A stretch of 64,000 nucleotides of DNA, taken from positions 717,501 to 781,500 of the forward strand of contig JAUPFP010000058.1 of NCBI GenBank assembly GCA_036925085.1, given 5' to 3'. Within the stretch, counting starts at the first letter, position 1. Each line of letters opens with the position of its first letter. Under the pieces are notes generated by a model that was not told where the DNA came from, searched no databases, and saw nothing but the letters and a program-made list of their open reading frames with translations. The position numbers and the translations under genes were made by a program. Below, piece after piece: positions 12,401-27,600 of this stretch. The DNA comes from Brachycybe producta. Its lineage: Eukaryota; Arthropoda; Diplopoda; Playtdesmida; Andrognathidae.

Positions 12401-15400
12401 GTGAGTGAGTACAAGGTATTACAGGGCTCTGTAGAACACGTTTAATATTTAAATGCATTTAAATTATCAGCTGTGTGTACTAGGTATTACTCTTAATTTT
12501 CACACAGTTTTTTTTTATAAATGAGTTTTATCTTTAAATTGTTATTTGTTATGAGTGTGTGGGAAGGACATAACTTTTATTTTCTATTGATTTCATTTTT
12601 TCTCACCTGATAAAATTAACTGAAACGTGAAAACTTCTTTAAACGTGAAAAGAAAAACCGAAAAACCACCAGATGGTCGATTTATCCGAGTTTTTAAACA
12701 GAGAATTTCATAGGTTTTTTTTATTAGGCCTACTTTTCTGCATTATTATTATTATTATTATTATACAGTAATAAAAATTAAGAATTACATTGTTTGAAAT
12801 TATTGTTTCGTAATGGATTCTGTTGTCATGAAATTGTGAATAAAAGTTCTCTTTTCGTTGGCTCTCTTAACGAAACGAACTGGAAATAGTCGTTTTTTTT
12901 TTGGTGTGTTTAGAGGACCATAATAGCAAAAATATAATCAGTTATCTTCTGTTGGTTTTCAAGTGTAAACGCCGCCTCTCAATGATTAATTTCGAGTTTC
13001 AGGTGTAAAATTAAAAGAGAAACTTGAATGTGGTTTACAAAAAAACAACTAGACTGGTTACTCAATCACTAAGAGATATTTTAATGTTTGTCTTCTTTCA
13101 AAATAAACTTTTTATGTGAGTTTCAAAATGACTCATATTTTAAGCAGATTATATGTAGGGCTCGGATTTTTATGCAAAATATCAAGCAAATGTTTCTCAA
13201 TCTGTGGCTCAAGTGCCAATTTGTGAAGTAGTTATCGTCATTAGTGCAATTCCAGTCCTTTCCTGATCAAAAAAAAGGCTGGTTAGAGGCTAAGATTACT
13301 TACTGTCAGTTGTCAACTGGAGTTCTAGTCGAAGTTTTAGCCTCTAAAAATAATGGGATTGTTATTACACAATTGGCAATTGGGCCACAGATTGTGAAAC
13401 ACTTGCTTGATATTTTGCATAAAAATCCGAGCTCTAATATGTTTTAATTTTTATTTATAAAAGCTTTATTTAAGAAGATATCAACATGAAAATATCCTTA
13501 AGGTGATTGAGCTACCATTCTAGTTTCTAAAACATTTTCAAGTTTTTTTTTTTAATTTATTCTCCAAAGACAGAATAACCTGTAGTCGAAATTTCTAGCA
13601 ATATTGACATTGAACGACCCCATCATAACAGTCAACGAATGGTTCGACCACATGTGCAGAAAAAAAAAAACCATCAATGAAATCCGCGGCTGGGCGCCGG
13701 ATTCTTTTAAGATTGGTTTCTACAAACAGCTGATTTTTTTTTCGAACTCTGGTTATTCTGGTTTTTTTCTTCTTCAGTAGAGCAAAATTAAATTAGAAAG
13801 TGTTTTAGAAACTAGAAGGGTCGCTCAATCATTCAAAGAGATATTTTCATTATTTAAAAAAAAATGAACATAAAAATAGCTTATTTTGAAAATATATCAA
13901 CATGAAAATACCTTAAAATGATTGAGCTTACTCTTCTAGTTTCTAAAACAACATTAAAGTTTCTATTTTGCACTTGAGGAGAGGCGTTTTTTTACACTTA
14001 TTAAACCATTTTAATACCTAGTACACACACCTGATAATTTAAATGCATTCAAATAATAAACGTGTTCTACAGAGCCCTGTGAAGGACCAACTAAACAATA
14101 TGTCGTCGAATTCAATTTATTCAGTTAGTAATCTGAAAATATTGAGTTAATACTTAAATATAATAAATAAAATATTGATTTAGTATTTCAATTTAAAACA
14201 TATTAAATAATAAAGTCAATTTTTATTTGGTGTCCATGTCCTTAACTGGATTCCGTATAATTCACCTAAACACATTTAATTTGAATTCATTTAACTCATG
14301 TGTGTGTGTAAAAGGTATTAGCAACGTTTTTGTTATTTAAAAATAAAAGCTGTCATTAATTAATTATTATTTCATAAATTCATAATTATTTTGAAAATCT
14401 TACCTGTTCGTGTTGAGAATCCAATACAACATGAAACAGTAATCCAAAATTGAGTAAAAATAACACTTTTTTATATTATTTCAGAATAATAATAATAACT
14501 TCCAAAAGTTGGAAACTTTTTTTCAAACTTATTTTTTCTTCTTCTAAAAAAATGATCCTCTTTAAAGGTTTTTACATCAAATTTGTAAACTTGTATTAGT
14601 TATTCGGATAATGTTTTTAACACTAAAATACATTAATTAATTTTATCTGCAATTAATTTAAACGGATAATTATTCAATTTTACGTGTTAGTTTGAAAGGA
14701 ATGCAATTTATTATTTTTTTTAAAAAAAATAATAATAACACTTTGAACAAATTCCAAAGTTTGTGAGGTGTTTTTTTTTTGGTTGTTGTTGTTGTAATCA
14801 ATCAGGTAAAATATTTGATATTTGATATTCTCTTGTGGTTTATTTAAGAGAGAACAATTAAGAAACCTTAAAAAATAAATGAGACTGGAAACTATGTGAT
14901 AAGAGAAATGAATATCTTATATAATTTTTTCTGCTTTTTTTTTAAAAAAAATGTAGTAAAACAAAGACAAAAAAAGAGGCCCTATTTATAATGATTGATT
15001 TAGTTTAATTTAACTCCTTGGGTTTTATCTTCGGTAGAACTTCGAGAGAGAAAAAAACAACAACCGTGGAAAGAGTTGAACGAAGAGCATAAAAGAAAAC
15101 TAGTCGGAGAAACTCGAGGAAAAAGTGTCGATGACGACAACCAATTTTGTATCCAGAGAGACACACGGAGAAGAAGAAAAATAAAAACTACACGAAATTT
15201 TGTCAATGTTGAGTTAATCCATGTTTTGATGATGATGATTATGATGAAATTCAAACAAAAAACACATAAACCACACCACTTCCGCTCACGAAAAAAAGAT
15301 GTTTTAAAATAATAATTTTAATATATTAAATTTCACACAAACTTAATAAGAGAGAACACTCATAGAAGAATTTTTTTTAAATGTTTTTACTTTGCTGAGA

Positions 15401-15589
15401 AATAGTATTTTTTTTGTAAAACTTTGTTTTGGGGGAAAAAAAGCGAAAAGATATTTTGTTGAAAAATTGTAGGTTTTTTTTTCTCGGTTGTGTCGTAAGT
15501 AGTTTTCTTGCCGCTGTTTTGCTTCTGCTTTATTTGAAGCATTTGAAGCATCTGGTGGGTCTAACGAAATTTCTAAGCTACTCGTTCAC

Positions 15590-15638
<49 letters not shown>

Positions 15639-18600
15639 TTTGGTATTATGGGATATCATCGAACCATCGTCGTTCTTTTTCGGAGGGAAGAAAGCATTCA
15701 ATGAGAGAGACAAACTCATAGAAGATACACAGAAAAAGAGAGAGAGAGAGAGAACACAAGATTGAAAGAAATGACTTTTAACATCAACTTCTTGGATAGA
15801 GAAAGAAAGAAAGAAAGAGAGAGAAAATCCTACCTATCAGTCAATGAGTTAAGTTTGATGTTTTTCAGAGCTTAGTTTTTATTATGAGTTTCTTTTTTTC
15901 TTCTTCTTCTTCTTGTTTTCTCAAGATAATGAGTACAAACGATCAATTCTGGTTTGTCAATCTTGGCTTTTTAATGCAACAAAATTTCCAGGAGCACAAA
16001 ATTTAAGAAAAATATGGCAAAATATGAATCTCTGCTTAAAGTTATGTCATTTTAAAAATTCACATAAAAAAAAGTTTATTTTGAAAGATAATCAACATAA
16101 AAAAAACATTTTAAGTGATTTGGAGTTTACCCTTCTAGTTTCTTAAACACATTCAGTCTCGCCTGAAAGGATAGAATAATTCAAGAAGCGTTTAACGCTT
16201 TTAATTAATTCATCTTTTATTTGCTCTTTTTTTTTTTTCAAATTTTAACATTTAAAGAATTTTCTTGGCCAGAAGGACACTTTTAATTTTTGGAATGAAC
16301 TGGATGGTATGTGGCGTGGATTGTGACAATCTTTGGATGGTTAGATGATGGGAAAATTGGAAATTATTTAGAAAAATTTACAAATTAGGTTCTTGTTACA
16401 ATTTCAGAAGAAAAAAACCCAAAGAAAAACAGAACAGAAATGGTTTGAATTGTCTACGACGATTTTGAGAAACAATCCAGGATTGTCAAGCCAGAATTGA
16501 TTGTCTGTACTCAAATCTTATAAATTATAATACTTAATTCTCCTTCTCTCTCTCTTTCTCTTCCCCTTGTGCTCACTTTGTGCACGTGTACACCTCAATT
16601 TTTGACATTTTGGAATAAACTGAAGGAAACTGGATGGTTATGTGGCGTGGATTGACAAGCTTTGGATGTTTAGATGATGGGAAATTGAGAAATTATTTAA
16701 AAATTAGGTTCTTGCGACAAACGAATTCAGAAGACAAACCCAAAGAAAAACAGGACAGAAATGGTTTGAATTGTCTACGAAGATTTTGAGAAACAATCCA
16801 GGATTGACAAACCAGAATTGTTTGGCTGTTCTCAATTCTTATAATACTACCTAATTCTCTTTGTGCCCATTTTGTGCACTTACTACATGGCGGGTTTTTT
16901 TTCACTTTGCCAATTGGGATATTTAACGAAGAAATCAAGAGTGGTCGTTTTTTTTTACGAATGGGTTTTTTTTTAGTCTTAAAAAAAGCTACACTTGAAC
17001 TTAAAAGCACGGAAAGGAAGAGAGATTTGATTTTGAATCACGGATGATGATGTCGATTTTCATTTTTATTAGTGACATTGGTGCCAAGTGCTTAAAGCGT
17101 TTTACTATTTTAAAAATATCTTTTGATGATGATGATGATAATGATGATGGAAATTGTGGAGGTTTCATTTTATTTTGATCGTATTTGTGGCTCTTTTTTT
17201 GTGGTATGTTTTATTCTGATGAGAATAATGATGATGATGATTACTAAAAACTGTTTTTATATTCAAATATGACATGAGAGCCACAAAAAAATGTATTTTT
17301 TTTTGTCTCAATTTAAATTCGTTTAAAAAAAAATGATGCAAATATTTGCACTTTGATTAGTGTATTTTTTTCGTAAATGGCAGCAAATTGCAGGGTGTTT
17401 GTGAGAAAATAGTACAAATTGTACTTTTCTGCACTGATTTTAGTCACAACCTCCTATAAGAACAGGCATTTAGAAATCGGGACGAACTTCAGTTGGCTCC
17501 GCCCTTTTTATGACGACCGGCAACTTCTAATTGGTTGCTTATGTTGTCTGACGTCACCTGCTCCGCTCTTTTCAACGTCGAACTACACAACAAACCAATT
17601 AGAAGTTGCCTGTCATCATAAAAAGGGCGGAGCCAACTGAAGTTTGTCCTGATTTCTAAATGCCTGGCCTATAGGAGGCTCCCCTCCCATAGGCCCTCCT
17701 CCCATACTGACATTCTTCAACTCTTGACACTCACCTTCCTTCCTTTTTTTTTCTGCACGTGGTAAACTTTTAATTGCGTCATCGCTATTTCTCTACACGT
17801 GCTCTCTCGTCACTTATATTGTGTTCTGGGTGTAAGTTTGTCCACGTGCTCTGATAATTAAGGTTGTTTTGGACGCTTTTAGAGGCTAAAAGGCTGCATT
17901 CTATTTAAACTAAATTGGCGACGAGTGTAGTTTGCCACTTATGGAAGGGTTGCAGGCGCCATCTACTTTGTAATTTACACAAGTATTTTTTTTTATGGAG
18001 CACGCTTTAAATGTACTGATAAAAGTGGAATTCGTTAAGGGAAGTTGAAAGTTTGCATAAAATGCTCAAAAACACCATAATGAAGGTTCAAGAGTCTCTT
18101 ATGGGTTACACTATATCAAACAAGTGTCATATGGACAATAATAAGCATATTAATTCAAAATTAAAATGAACAATTTGCATAATCTTTGAAAATTTGCATA
18201 AAGTTGCAATATTTCACTTATTTCTTGTATTAAAAAAAAACTTTTTTTTTTTTTTTGCAAAAAACGAAATTTTTTTAATTTTGCATTTTTATTTGCATAA
18301 AACACAAAATTGTCTTAAGATATTTTGCGGTTTTGGGGGGTTTATTTAACGTATAATTTTGAGAGGAAAAAACACAAATAATTTGCACATTTTTGAGTTT
18401 TATTTGCGTAGAAATTTTAGCCTTTTTAATGAGGAAGGATGTGGAAAATGTATGATGTCATTACAATTTTTGCATATTTCTACATTGTCACATTATACAT
18501 TGTAGTCGCACTAGTAACTGAAATTACTTCATGTGTTTTTTTTTTTTGCTCTTGAATTAATAAGAAACTAAGAAATGCTCAAATTTATAAGTGGGTAATT

Positions 18601-21600
18601 TACTTTTTAAGTTTCTTAATGGGGGGAAAATTGTATATGTAATTTTATTCTAATTATACGCAACATTTTAGTAGACTTTAGGCTATTTTTCAGTTAGGGA
18701 TGGATCACACATGCAGAGACTTGAAAAAGGAATTTTTTTAAAATTTGAATAATTCTATGTTATTTATTTCGCTGGTTTAAAAAAGGGGTGCATTTGAGAA
18801 CAAGGAATAGGTTTGTTTCATTGATAAAAGGAGGATTGTAGCTTCCAAATAGCCAGCATTTCTTACAGAATAGAATGCAGGAGAAGGCATTCACATGAAC
18901 CACTTTTTGAGTGTCATTAGACTTCGTTACAAATGATGCATCCTAAAACCAAAGTGTTCAATTCCAATCATTCTTTACGGCTCCAAGTAATTCATTTTAC
19001 TTGTTTCATTCTTTACTACAGACGTGATTTGTGTCGATATCATACAAACTATCCTTCATTTTTAAACGCCCTGCTGAACAATTTTTCAGAGTGATTGTGT
19101 TACACTGTAGTGTGTGTGCTCATTTCGCACCTAGGCTAGAGAAGAGTGGCACAACTCAAAATTAGTTTAAAGTTATGGGTTGGTTTATACTCTCTTGCTA
19201 AGCAGCAAAGCAGCCTGCGAAGCTTGAAAATTAACATCAGAGCTTCAGGTTTTTGCCTTCATTGGCAGTGGTTGCCTTCAGAGCATTGGTTGTTGTTTTC
19301 ATTTAAGTTTCATGAACGTTGCAACATGTATCATAGGTGTTGCTTGCAACAAATAGGAAACTACTGTTGCTACAACTAGTATTGTTGCTTGACTGTTGCT
19401 ACGTGTAGCGTCAGCTTAACTTCACAGGATATCATTGAGTCAACAGTGTTTCCTCTCTCTCTCTTCCTCCAGAAGCCAAATTTCCCTACAAAGTGGATAT
19501 TTCCCTACAAGAGGCGGTCACTCAACAACTATTACTGTTGAAACAGTACTATCAACTATCTAGTCAAACGAGATAGTTGTGATAGTCACTATCGCTACAG
19601 TGTGATAGTGACTAACATGGTTCTCGCGATAGTTGCTGCTCTCATGACAGCAACTCTATCATCGTGAAAACGGGGCTTAAGGTTTTTCAATGCATAGACA
19701 CCGTCTTTAATTTAATTATAGTTCAAATTTCAAAAGGTTCGGTATAACTTTTTGTATTGGAAAACCAGGAAAAGTGATTTTTACTGGCCATTTTCCAAAT
19801 TAAATTTTCTCCTTTCGAACAATAACTGGAGATATTTGCCACACCCTGTATTATAATACTTAATATGGAGCTTTTTTTTTTTTCTTCTCATGTATTTAAT
19901 TAGTTACGTTCGTTCATGCATTGGTTAATTTAAGATTATTCATGTAGAGATTTTTTGTTCATTTTGTTCCATTGCACATTTTTAAGAGATAATTTCAAGG
20001 GGGGGGGGGACAAAATGAAAAAAAAAAAAATTGTTAAATAAAGCTGGTTCATATATGTATTAGTATCATTATACAACAAGGATTCGATCCTCCTTCCTTA
20101 CTAGATGTTAATTCAATGATATTTACATAGGGATCAGTAAAATTTGCATATATTTTTTGCTTTGCTTTCTGTTCGGCATTAGAACAAATACAGATTTTTT
20201 TTGTTATGTTTATATATTTTTTTGAATGCTAAAATTAAAATTACTTAAGATTTTGGTTCTCGAATAAGATTTTTTTCTTCTTTTCTTTGTTGAGAATATT
20301 GATTTTTTTTGTTGTAATTTTAAACTGTTCCATAATTTCTTATTATTTTATTTTAATAAGAGTATAATTTAAACCGTACTCAGTAATTAATACTACACTT
20401 GATTCTTGTATATATGGGATATGGGACTTTAGCATAAAATACGTTTTTTCCATTAAGGAATACATTTTGCTTGATGTTATCATTTCCAATGTAAGGCCTT
20501 GTTTCCATTGGGGTGAAAATTTGAACCTTTTCGAAAATTTCAACTGGTGAAAAATAGAAGAAACATACCCCCTTCCGCATTTTATACAGGCAGTTAGAAA
20601 TCGGTCAAAACTTCAGTTGGCTCCGTCCTTGTTATGACGACTGGCAACTTCTAATTAGTTGGTTATGTAGTCTGACGTCACATGCTTCGCCCTTTTCAAC
20701 ATCGAACCACACAACAAATCAATTAGTAGTTGCCGGTCGTCATAATAAGGGCGGAGCCAACTGAAGTTTTGACCGATTTCTAACTGCCTGTCTGAATAAA
20801 TGCCTAAGTGACGCCTCAGTTTGACGCTTATTCATTAAGGCGTTTGTGTGGTTCGACGTTGAAAAGGACGGAGCATGTGACGTCAGACTACATAACCAGC
20901 CAATTAGAAGTTGCCGGTCGTCATAACAAGGGGCGGACCCAACTGAAGTTTTGACCGATTTCTAACTGCCTGTGCTCACAAGCTGCTATCAAAATCACTG
21001 ACCTGCAAAAGCAGTTGGGCGCAGCCAGAAAAAATTCTGTTAGCCCCGCCCCTTTTATGAGCATCAGACCAATAACAAACCTATATAACAAACAGAATCA
21101 AACACGTAACCAATCTAAAAGAACTTTTCTGGCTGTGCCCAACTACTCCTCTGACCTGCTGGTGAAAGCAGCCACTGGTTGTGGTTCACATTACGCTACT
21201 AGAGGGCTACAACCAGCCAGCAGCAATCAGCCGAGTGTGAATGCGGCTTTAAAACCCCAATTGTTGCTTGCTTTTCTGTAGCTTCCATTTTTTCTGATAT
21301 TTTCAGCAGATAATAGTGTTGAAATACGACCTAACCAATCAGATTACAAGAAAAGTGAATGGCATTATATGGCATAGCAGCTACATGTACGTATCTTTTT
21401 TTTAGCATGCTAGAGGTTAGATTTTGACGCTAATATGCATGCAGCATATCGATGCTTGATATTGTAATGCAAAATCAAGCAGTGGCTTTAAAGCTACAGC
21501 AATAGACATTTTTAAAACTACGGCACAAAATATTTATCTTCAAAGGTATCGCTCGATGTTACTTAATTATTAATGAATTTAATTTTATTTTGAAATATCA

Positions 21601-24600
21601 ATAAACATTTTTTTTTAAAAAATCAAAGTAACTTTTCTAGGAAAGTGCAAAGTTGTGTCATACTCATTGAAAAACAACTGGAAGACGGTTTTTTTTTCTT
21701 CTTCTGCTTTTGAAGTTCAACATTGCTTTTTTTCTCTCGATTATATATACTCTCAAAACAGTAACCTTCTATATTTCATATATGTTTACATCTGCTTGAA
21801 TTCACTTCAAAAACAAGAAATATATTTTATTAAAAAGAAGAATAAAAAAAAATTTCTAGGTTTTTCTTCCTATTGAATGATACTTGTCATGGACTCAAAT
21901 GTGATATTGTGCAAAAGAATGGGTAGAAAAATCAGCATCAGAATAGAAAAGGGTGATTTTTCAGTAGGTAGAAAAGGACATTTATACTATTTTAGTATTC
22001 ACCCCTCAACATAACCCCCTTTTTTTCCCCTTCCAGTATGTTCGTTCGCTCGTATTCTGGTGGTTTCTTTGTGAAAATGAAAACGCGGACATAACCAAAT
22101 GGCATATGGTTGGCCTCTTGTTACAATCAATAATGTCATCATCTTCCATTTCTTTGAGTTCCGATTGCAAACTTTAGATCTCAACTCTAGAAAAAAAATC
22201 TATTATACAGTACTGTATATAGGCCTACACATGTATAATAGACCCTAGTAAGGTATTTAGCTTATAATAGAAATATATGGATGGACTTTGACATATCCTT
22301 ACGAATTATTCACTAAGTTATTTGTGTATTTGCAAAATTTAAAGGTTGGGGGGATCTATCTACATATAGTATGCTCGTAGATGTTTATCGTGAACTTACT
22401 GCATCAAAAGATCAACTACAAAATGATAGGAGAACAAAAAAAATCGATGTGCCCCATAAGTTCCATAACCTTTTTTTTTCTCTTTCCCAATTCTCTTTCA
22501 CCTGAGACAAAGATAAATAACATTAAGTTCATCTGGTTGGAAGTTGTACTATTGTACAGTTAATGTACTAAATAGGCATGTGTGTGTGTGTATGTGTGAT
22601 AAATGGAAGTTACTTTCAAATTTAGGCATGTTTACAATTGAATAGCATAGCAATATTATGGTAGGTTTACACATCTAAGGATGGTGTATTCTTAACAGTT
22701 GTTTAAGAGGGGGATACATCGCAAAATTACTTCGAAAAATCTCCACAAAGAGCGCTGCTAGCATTGGTTTTTCTATTTGGGCCCATAGACCCGATGTTAA
22801 AAAAGAAACGTTAATATTTAAAATAACACACTCGCGGCATTTATTTTTCATATTTAAAGTTGTCCAATTTTGCCAAATTTTTGACGAATGTTCGCCAGAT
22901 TTTTGACGAATGTTCGCCAAATTTTTGACGAATGTTCGCCAGATTTTTGACGAATGTACGCCAGATTTTTGAAGAATGTTCGCCAGATTTTTGGCGAATG
23001 TTCGCCAGATTTTTGGCGAATGTTCGCCAGATTTTTGACGAATGTTCGTCAGATTTTTGACGAATGTTCGTCAGATTTTTGACGAATGTTCGCCAGATTT
23101 TTGACGAATGTTCGCCAGATTTTTGACGAATGTTCGCCACATTTTTGACGAATGTTCGCCAGATTTTTGGCAAATGTTCGCCAGATTTTTGGCAAATGTT
23201 CGCCAGATTTTTGACGAATGTTCGCCAGATTTTTGACGAATGTTCGCCAGATTCTTGACGAATGTTTAGTTGTATTAGTTGTGGATAGAATGATAATTTT
23301 TTTGTTTTAAGATCTATCCGTGTTTTTATTGTTAATGATTATTACTGATGAAATTGGGGTTTTATCCCCACTTTTTTGGGGGTATTTTACCCTCTTGAGA
23401 ATGATCCTCATTCTCATATGTATTTTTTTTTTGCTTCCTATTTCCAAATATTGTGGATATTAACCACATGGTTTCTTTCAGTTCACTGTTTAATAAGTTC
23501 ACTCGACGTTTCGATCGTTTCCTCGTTTGTTTTCTCTCGTAAACGTAGGCAAGAACAACAACAAAACAAAATGATCTGAGGAGGTTTATTTGAAGACATT
23601 GCAAAGATTTGCAATTCTATAAAATATTATTATTAAAAAAAGATACATATTATGAAGAAAAAGAAGAAAAAAATATAGAAAAGCTTATAAGGATGGTAAA
23701 TAGAAGGTTTCAAATGATTGTAATTAGTATGTTGAAAGCTTATAAGTTGTGTAATCTATATTAAAATTATGTTTATTTTATATTTTAAGTCTTGTTTCTG
23801 ATCGATTGATATTTACGAGTGGGGGGTTTTTTTTTTTTCTGTCTTCTTCTCCTCCTAGGTTTGGTAAATAGGCCTATATATAAATTAAAATTGATCTACT
23901 ACAAATGGTTTTCGTGTCAAAGGAGAGGTTATTTGTCAGAAATGACGACACTTAAGTGCCTTTTTGGTACATGAACCACTTTTCTCCAAAATGTAGTCGG
24001 GTTGGTCGCTCGTGTGTAAAGAGGTCCAACGTTGTCAGAGCCACCTAACTCTCAGAGATGGTTGTTTTTAACTTTCGAAGCCGCTCGTGTGCACAAATGT
24101 GTGGTGTCTTTCAACCACAGTCGCACCACCTGGTCTGCGTTTTCCACTTCAGAAGCTGCTTGTCTGCAAATATGTCCTCGACTTCTTTCTCATAGGGAGT
24201 CATAGCAATACAGTGTCAACCACAGCTCAGGCCACGTACTGCTACAAAATTTTGCAGTCGCAAACCTCGACTACTCAAAAGTGGTTCGTGTCAATGCTTT
24301 TAAAAAATCTCAGGGAAAAGAGTTGAAAAATGTTTTATTGTCTTGTTTGACAAACAAGATTGTTTATTGTTGAAAGAAAAAAAAACTTCTGAAAGCCCCA
24401 CTGCGTTTTATTTTGTCATTCTAAGTTAACAGTAAATGTCGTTAGACGAGGGCCGCCGTACTTTACGTTTCAACCTAATGCTGCTGCCATTACGTCATAA
24501 ATGGAGGGGTTTTTTTTAAAGATAAGCTTTCAGCTTACAATAGTCTGTTCGACATTTATTAAACTAATCAAAAGTGCATTTTGTTTTTATGGAAGTTTTT

Positions 24601-27600
24601 TTTTTCTAGTTTTTCTTTCTAGTTTTTCTTTCTTCATATTTTGTTCAGGCTTTCGTAATAGGCAATGGGTAGAACCGTACCGTTTCTACTAGGTTCGGAA
24701 CCGGTTTAATCGGTTTGCGGGTTAGCGATTTTTTTCGAAACCGGTTCTGATCAGTTTGTCGTTTGTCCCAATATTCATTAACAGAGTTGCGTGGCAAATT
24801 ATGCACAGATGCGTAATGTTGCCCAGATTTGTGCATCACATTAAGTCTAGTGTACTGTGCAAATCTGTTAATGAGTTTGAACCGGTTCGTCAAGATCAAA
24901 GAACTGATTAGTGGATTTGCACGGCACATTAGAAAAAGGTGGCAAAGTGTAGAACCGAATCTACTCAGTTCGGAACCAGTTTTCATCAGTTCGACTTCTA
25001 CTTGCGAACCGGTTTTACGAGCTTGTATCAGTTCCAGTAATCGACGAAGCGGTTCCGAACCTTTGTCATCTCTATTTCGGATTAGCCATGAAAAAACATC
25101 GTGTTAATTCGAGCATGAGGCTCAAAGTTATTTTAATATTTTCATGGAACAGTTCGAAACCGTTTAAGGTGATTTATGAAATAAGCTGATTCTTGAACTC
25201 ATTAAGAGTTCATGGAGCACAATTAATGATAAACTACGAAAGTGTTTAAGAAACTAGAAGGGTTAAGTTAAATTACTTGAAAGGTATTTTCTCATGGTGT
25301 GATTATCTTGGAAAGCTCCTGAAAGACAGAATAATCACAGTTCGAGAGAGAGAGAGAGGCATTTATTAAATCCACCTTAACATGAAATAGAAGAGGTCAG
25401 AATATGCTTTCGTGTTAAAAGAAAGAATATTTTTATCCTATTCTAATGCCAGGCTGAAGTAGAGACCTGCATTGAGTAAAAATTAAGCCCAGCGCACCAG
25501 GCCCATAAAGCCCACCAGGCCCATGCGCCTCTAATAGAAAAATACCGGCCCATGGGCTTTATGTAGGTTTCTAGGCTGAAGCATGAATTTATTTCGTGTT
25601 AACCGATTTTTTTGTGTTAATTCGCTTTCGTGAAGGGGAAAAAAAAACATACAGTTAATGTGATGAGATTAAAAAAGTTCCCAAAAAATTGGACGTTTTT
25701 AGCAACCGACTTTTGCAATTTAGAGAAAAATCAATTACAATTTGAAGTTTCTGTTTCTTGTTCGTTTAGAAATTGTAAAAGTTCACTTTCTACAATGAAC
25801 ATTAATTAGTTCTATTTTCTTTATTATTTTAGTGGTGGTTTTTATCGTTTTTTTCTGTTAATAGTAGAGAGGAGGGCCACTTGTATTTCAAGTGCCAGGA
25901 ATTCTAATTGACCATTGTGGAAACTCTTGAAAGATCCGAAATTATCCATTTGCTCGAGAACTCTGTCCTTTTGTGGTTTTACTTCAAGTGGCAGCTCTTT
26001 TATCTTTTCAATTCTATATTTCTTTGCATAAAGAGTACAGCTAACTTTTAGCTGTCAGTTTTAATAGACAAAGGCTAAGCTTTGTTTGTTCGAGAATGTA
26101 TATATATTAAGCCCCGTCTATCATTCTTTCTCTGTATGTGTGAAGCTGTCCAAACAAGGACAAAAACACGTAAGCACATCGGATCTCAAGGTCAACATTA
26201 TGTTGCGCTCTCCCCATCCAAGAACCCCATGATATTAAATTTGAGTGGGGAAAAGGTTGGAAAGAGTAGGGGGAGAGAGAGAGAGAGAGAGAGAAACGTG
26301 GATGGGAAAAAGGGGGAAACTAAAATTGAAACGAATGGAGTAAAAAAGGAACAAACGACGCGCATGCGCACACCAGAGAAAATGAAAAACTCATTTTCTC
26401 TTTCAAATATAAAAAGGGGAGGGGATAATAGTAGCAAAATTAAACTACAGTTTATCACGGGCAATGGTGCCCAGCATTAGAATTTCTTTTGCTCTGCCCT
26501 TTTATGAACGTCATCAATTTCTAATTGGTTTGTTACTTGGTCTGACGTCATAAAAGGGCGGAGGAAAAGAAATTCTAATGCTGGGCACAATTGCCTGTGA
26601 ATTTGGCTTCCGTCATTTATGACGACGTGTTACCCCACTAGTATTTAAATAATTGAGTACATTTTCACTTATTTTTTTTTTTAGTTGTTTTTTTCTTGCA
26701 GTTTGCGTCGTTTTTGGTGGATCTTTGTTTTCCGGTTTGAACTTTATTGATTCGCAGTTTAAAAAGAGACCGAGAAAAAAAAATGGATTTCAAATATTTG
26801 ACTTACAGAAAAAAGACACTTAATGGTGTTCGCAATGATGCTTACCAATGTAGGATATAAATCATTCGAAATAATCGAATAGGGTTTTTTTGGAGGTTTT
26901 TTTATGATTACATTTTTGCGTAATCTTCTGTCTTTTGATAATATAGAATATATTTTTTTTATATATATATTTTTTACAGAGAATAATTTTTCGTTTTAAT
27001 CTTGGAGTTGCTCCAAAAAAACTACAGAAAACACACGACTAACTCTGGCTGGCAAAAGGGGGGGGGGGAATATTTTGGGTCTCTTTTCGGATGCATTCAT
27101 TTTTAGATATTTTCCTGCCAACTGAGAGAGAGAGAGAAACATTGAAATTAATGGTTTTTAAGCGACACAAACTTACTGAACGGGAATTTCTTTTTTTTCT
27201 TCTTCTCTCATTTCAGTTTCAGTATGTTTGGAACTTTTTATTTGTAGGGATTTTCAACAGATAAATACATTCTCGGTAGCTTTTCGGGTTAATTTTTTGT
27301 TGTTGTTTTGTTGTATTTTCTAAAAGTAGGTTTTCTCTAAAAACTTCCTTCGAGAGACTATATTGGTAAATGAAAACATTTGTCAGGAAATGTCGGCTAT
27401 AGTAAGGATTTTTTTTTTTTCGAATAGGGGATTGTGTCTGTAAAGGAAGGTTTTCTTTTAGGTTTGGCTTTTTTATGTTATGTTTACATTATGATGGTTC
27501 CAAAATAATTACGAATACTTTCGTGTATATATATATATATGAGCTTATGACGTCTGAACCCAAGGACTTTTTTTTTAAAACTGCGGTTCTTTTTCTTTTT

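Noticed and set aside
21015..21281. 88-codon ORF
   Set aside because: It lies over a P2 palindromic MITE and adjacent repeat, not a gene.
22841..23173. 110-codon minus-strand ORF with repeating KIWRTFV/GEHSS blocks
   Set aside because: It is created entirely by the 22-bp minisatellite, which is stop-free in all three minus frames; no splice or start context supports a gene.
22872..23265. Possible CRISPR-like repeat array
   Set aside because: Units are contiguous with no unique spacers, and the window is eukaryotic.
26082..26480. 132-codon plus-strand ORF
   Set aside because: It runs through a GA microsatellite and the Helitron-like repeat; the encoded low-complexity sequence matches no family.
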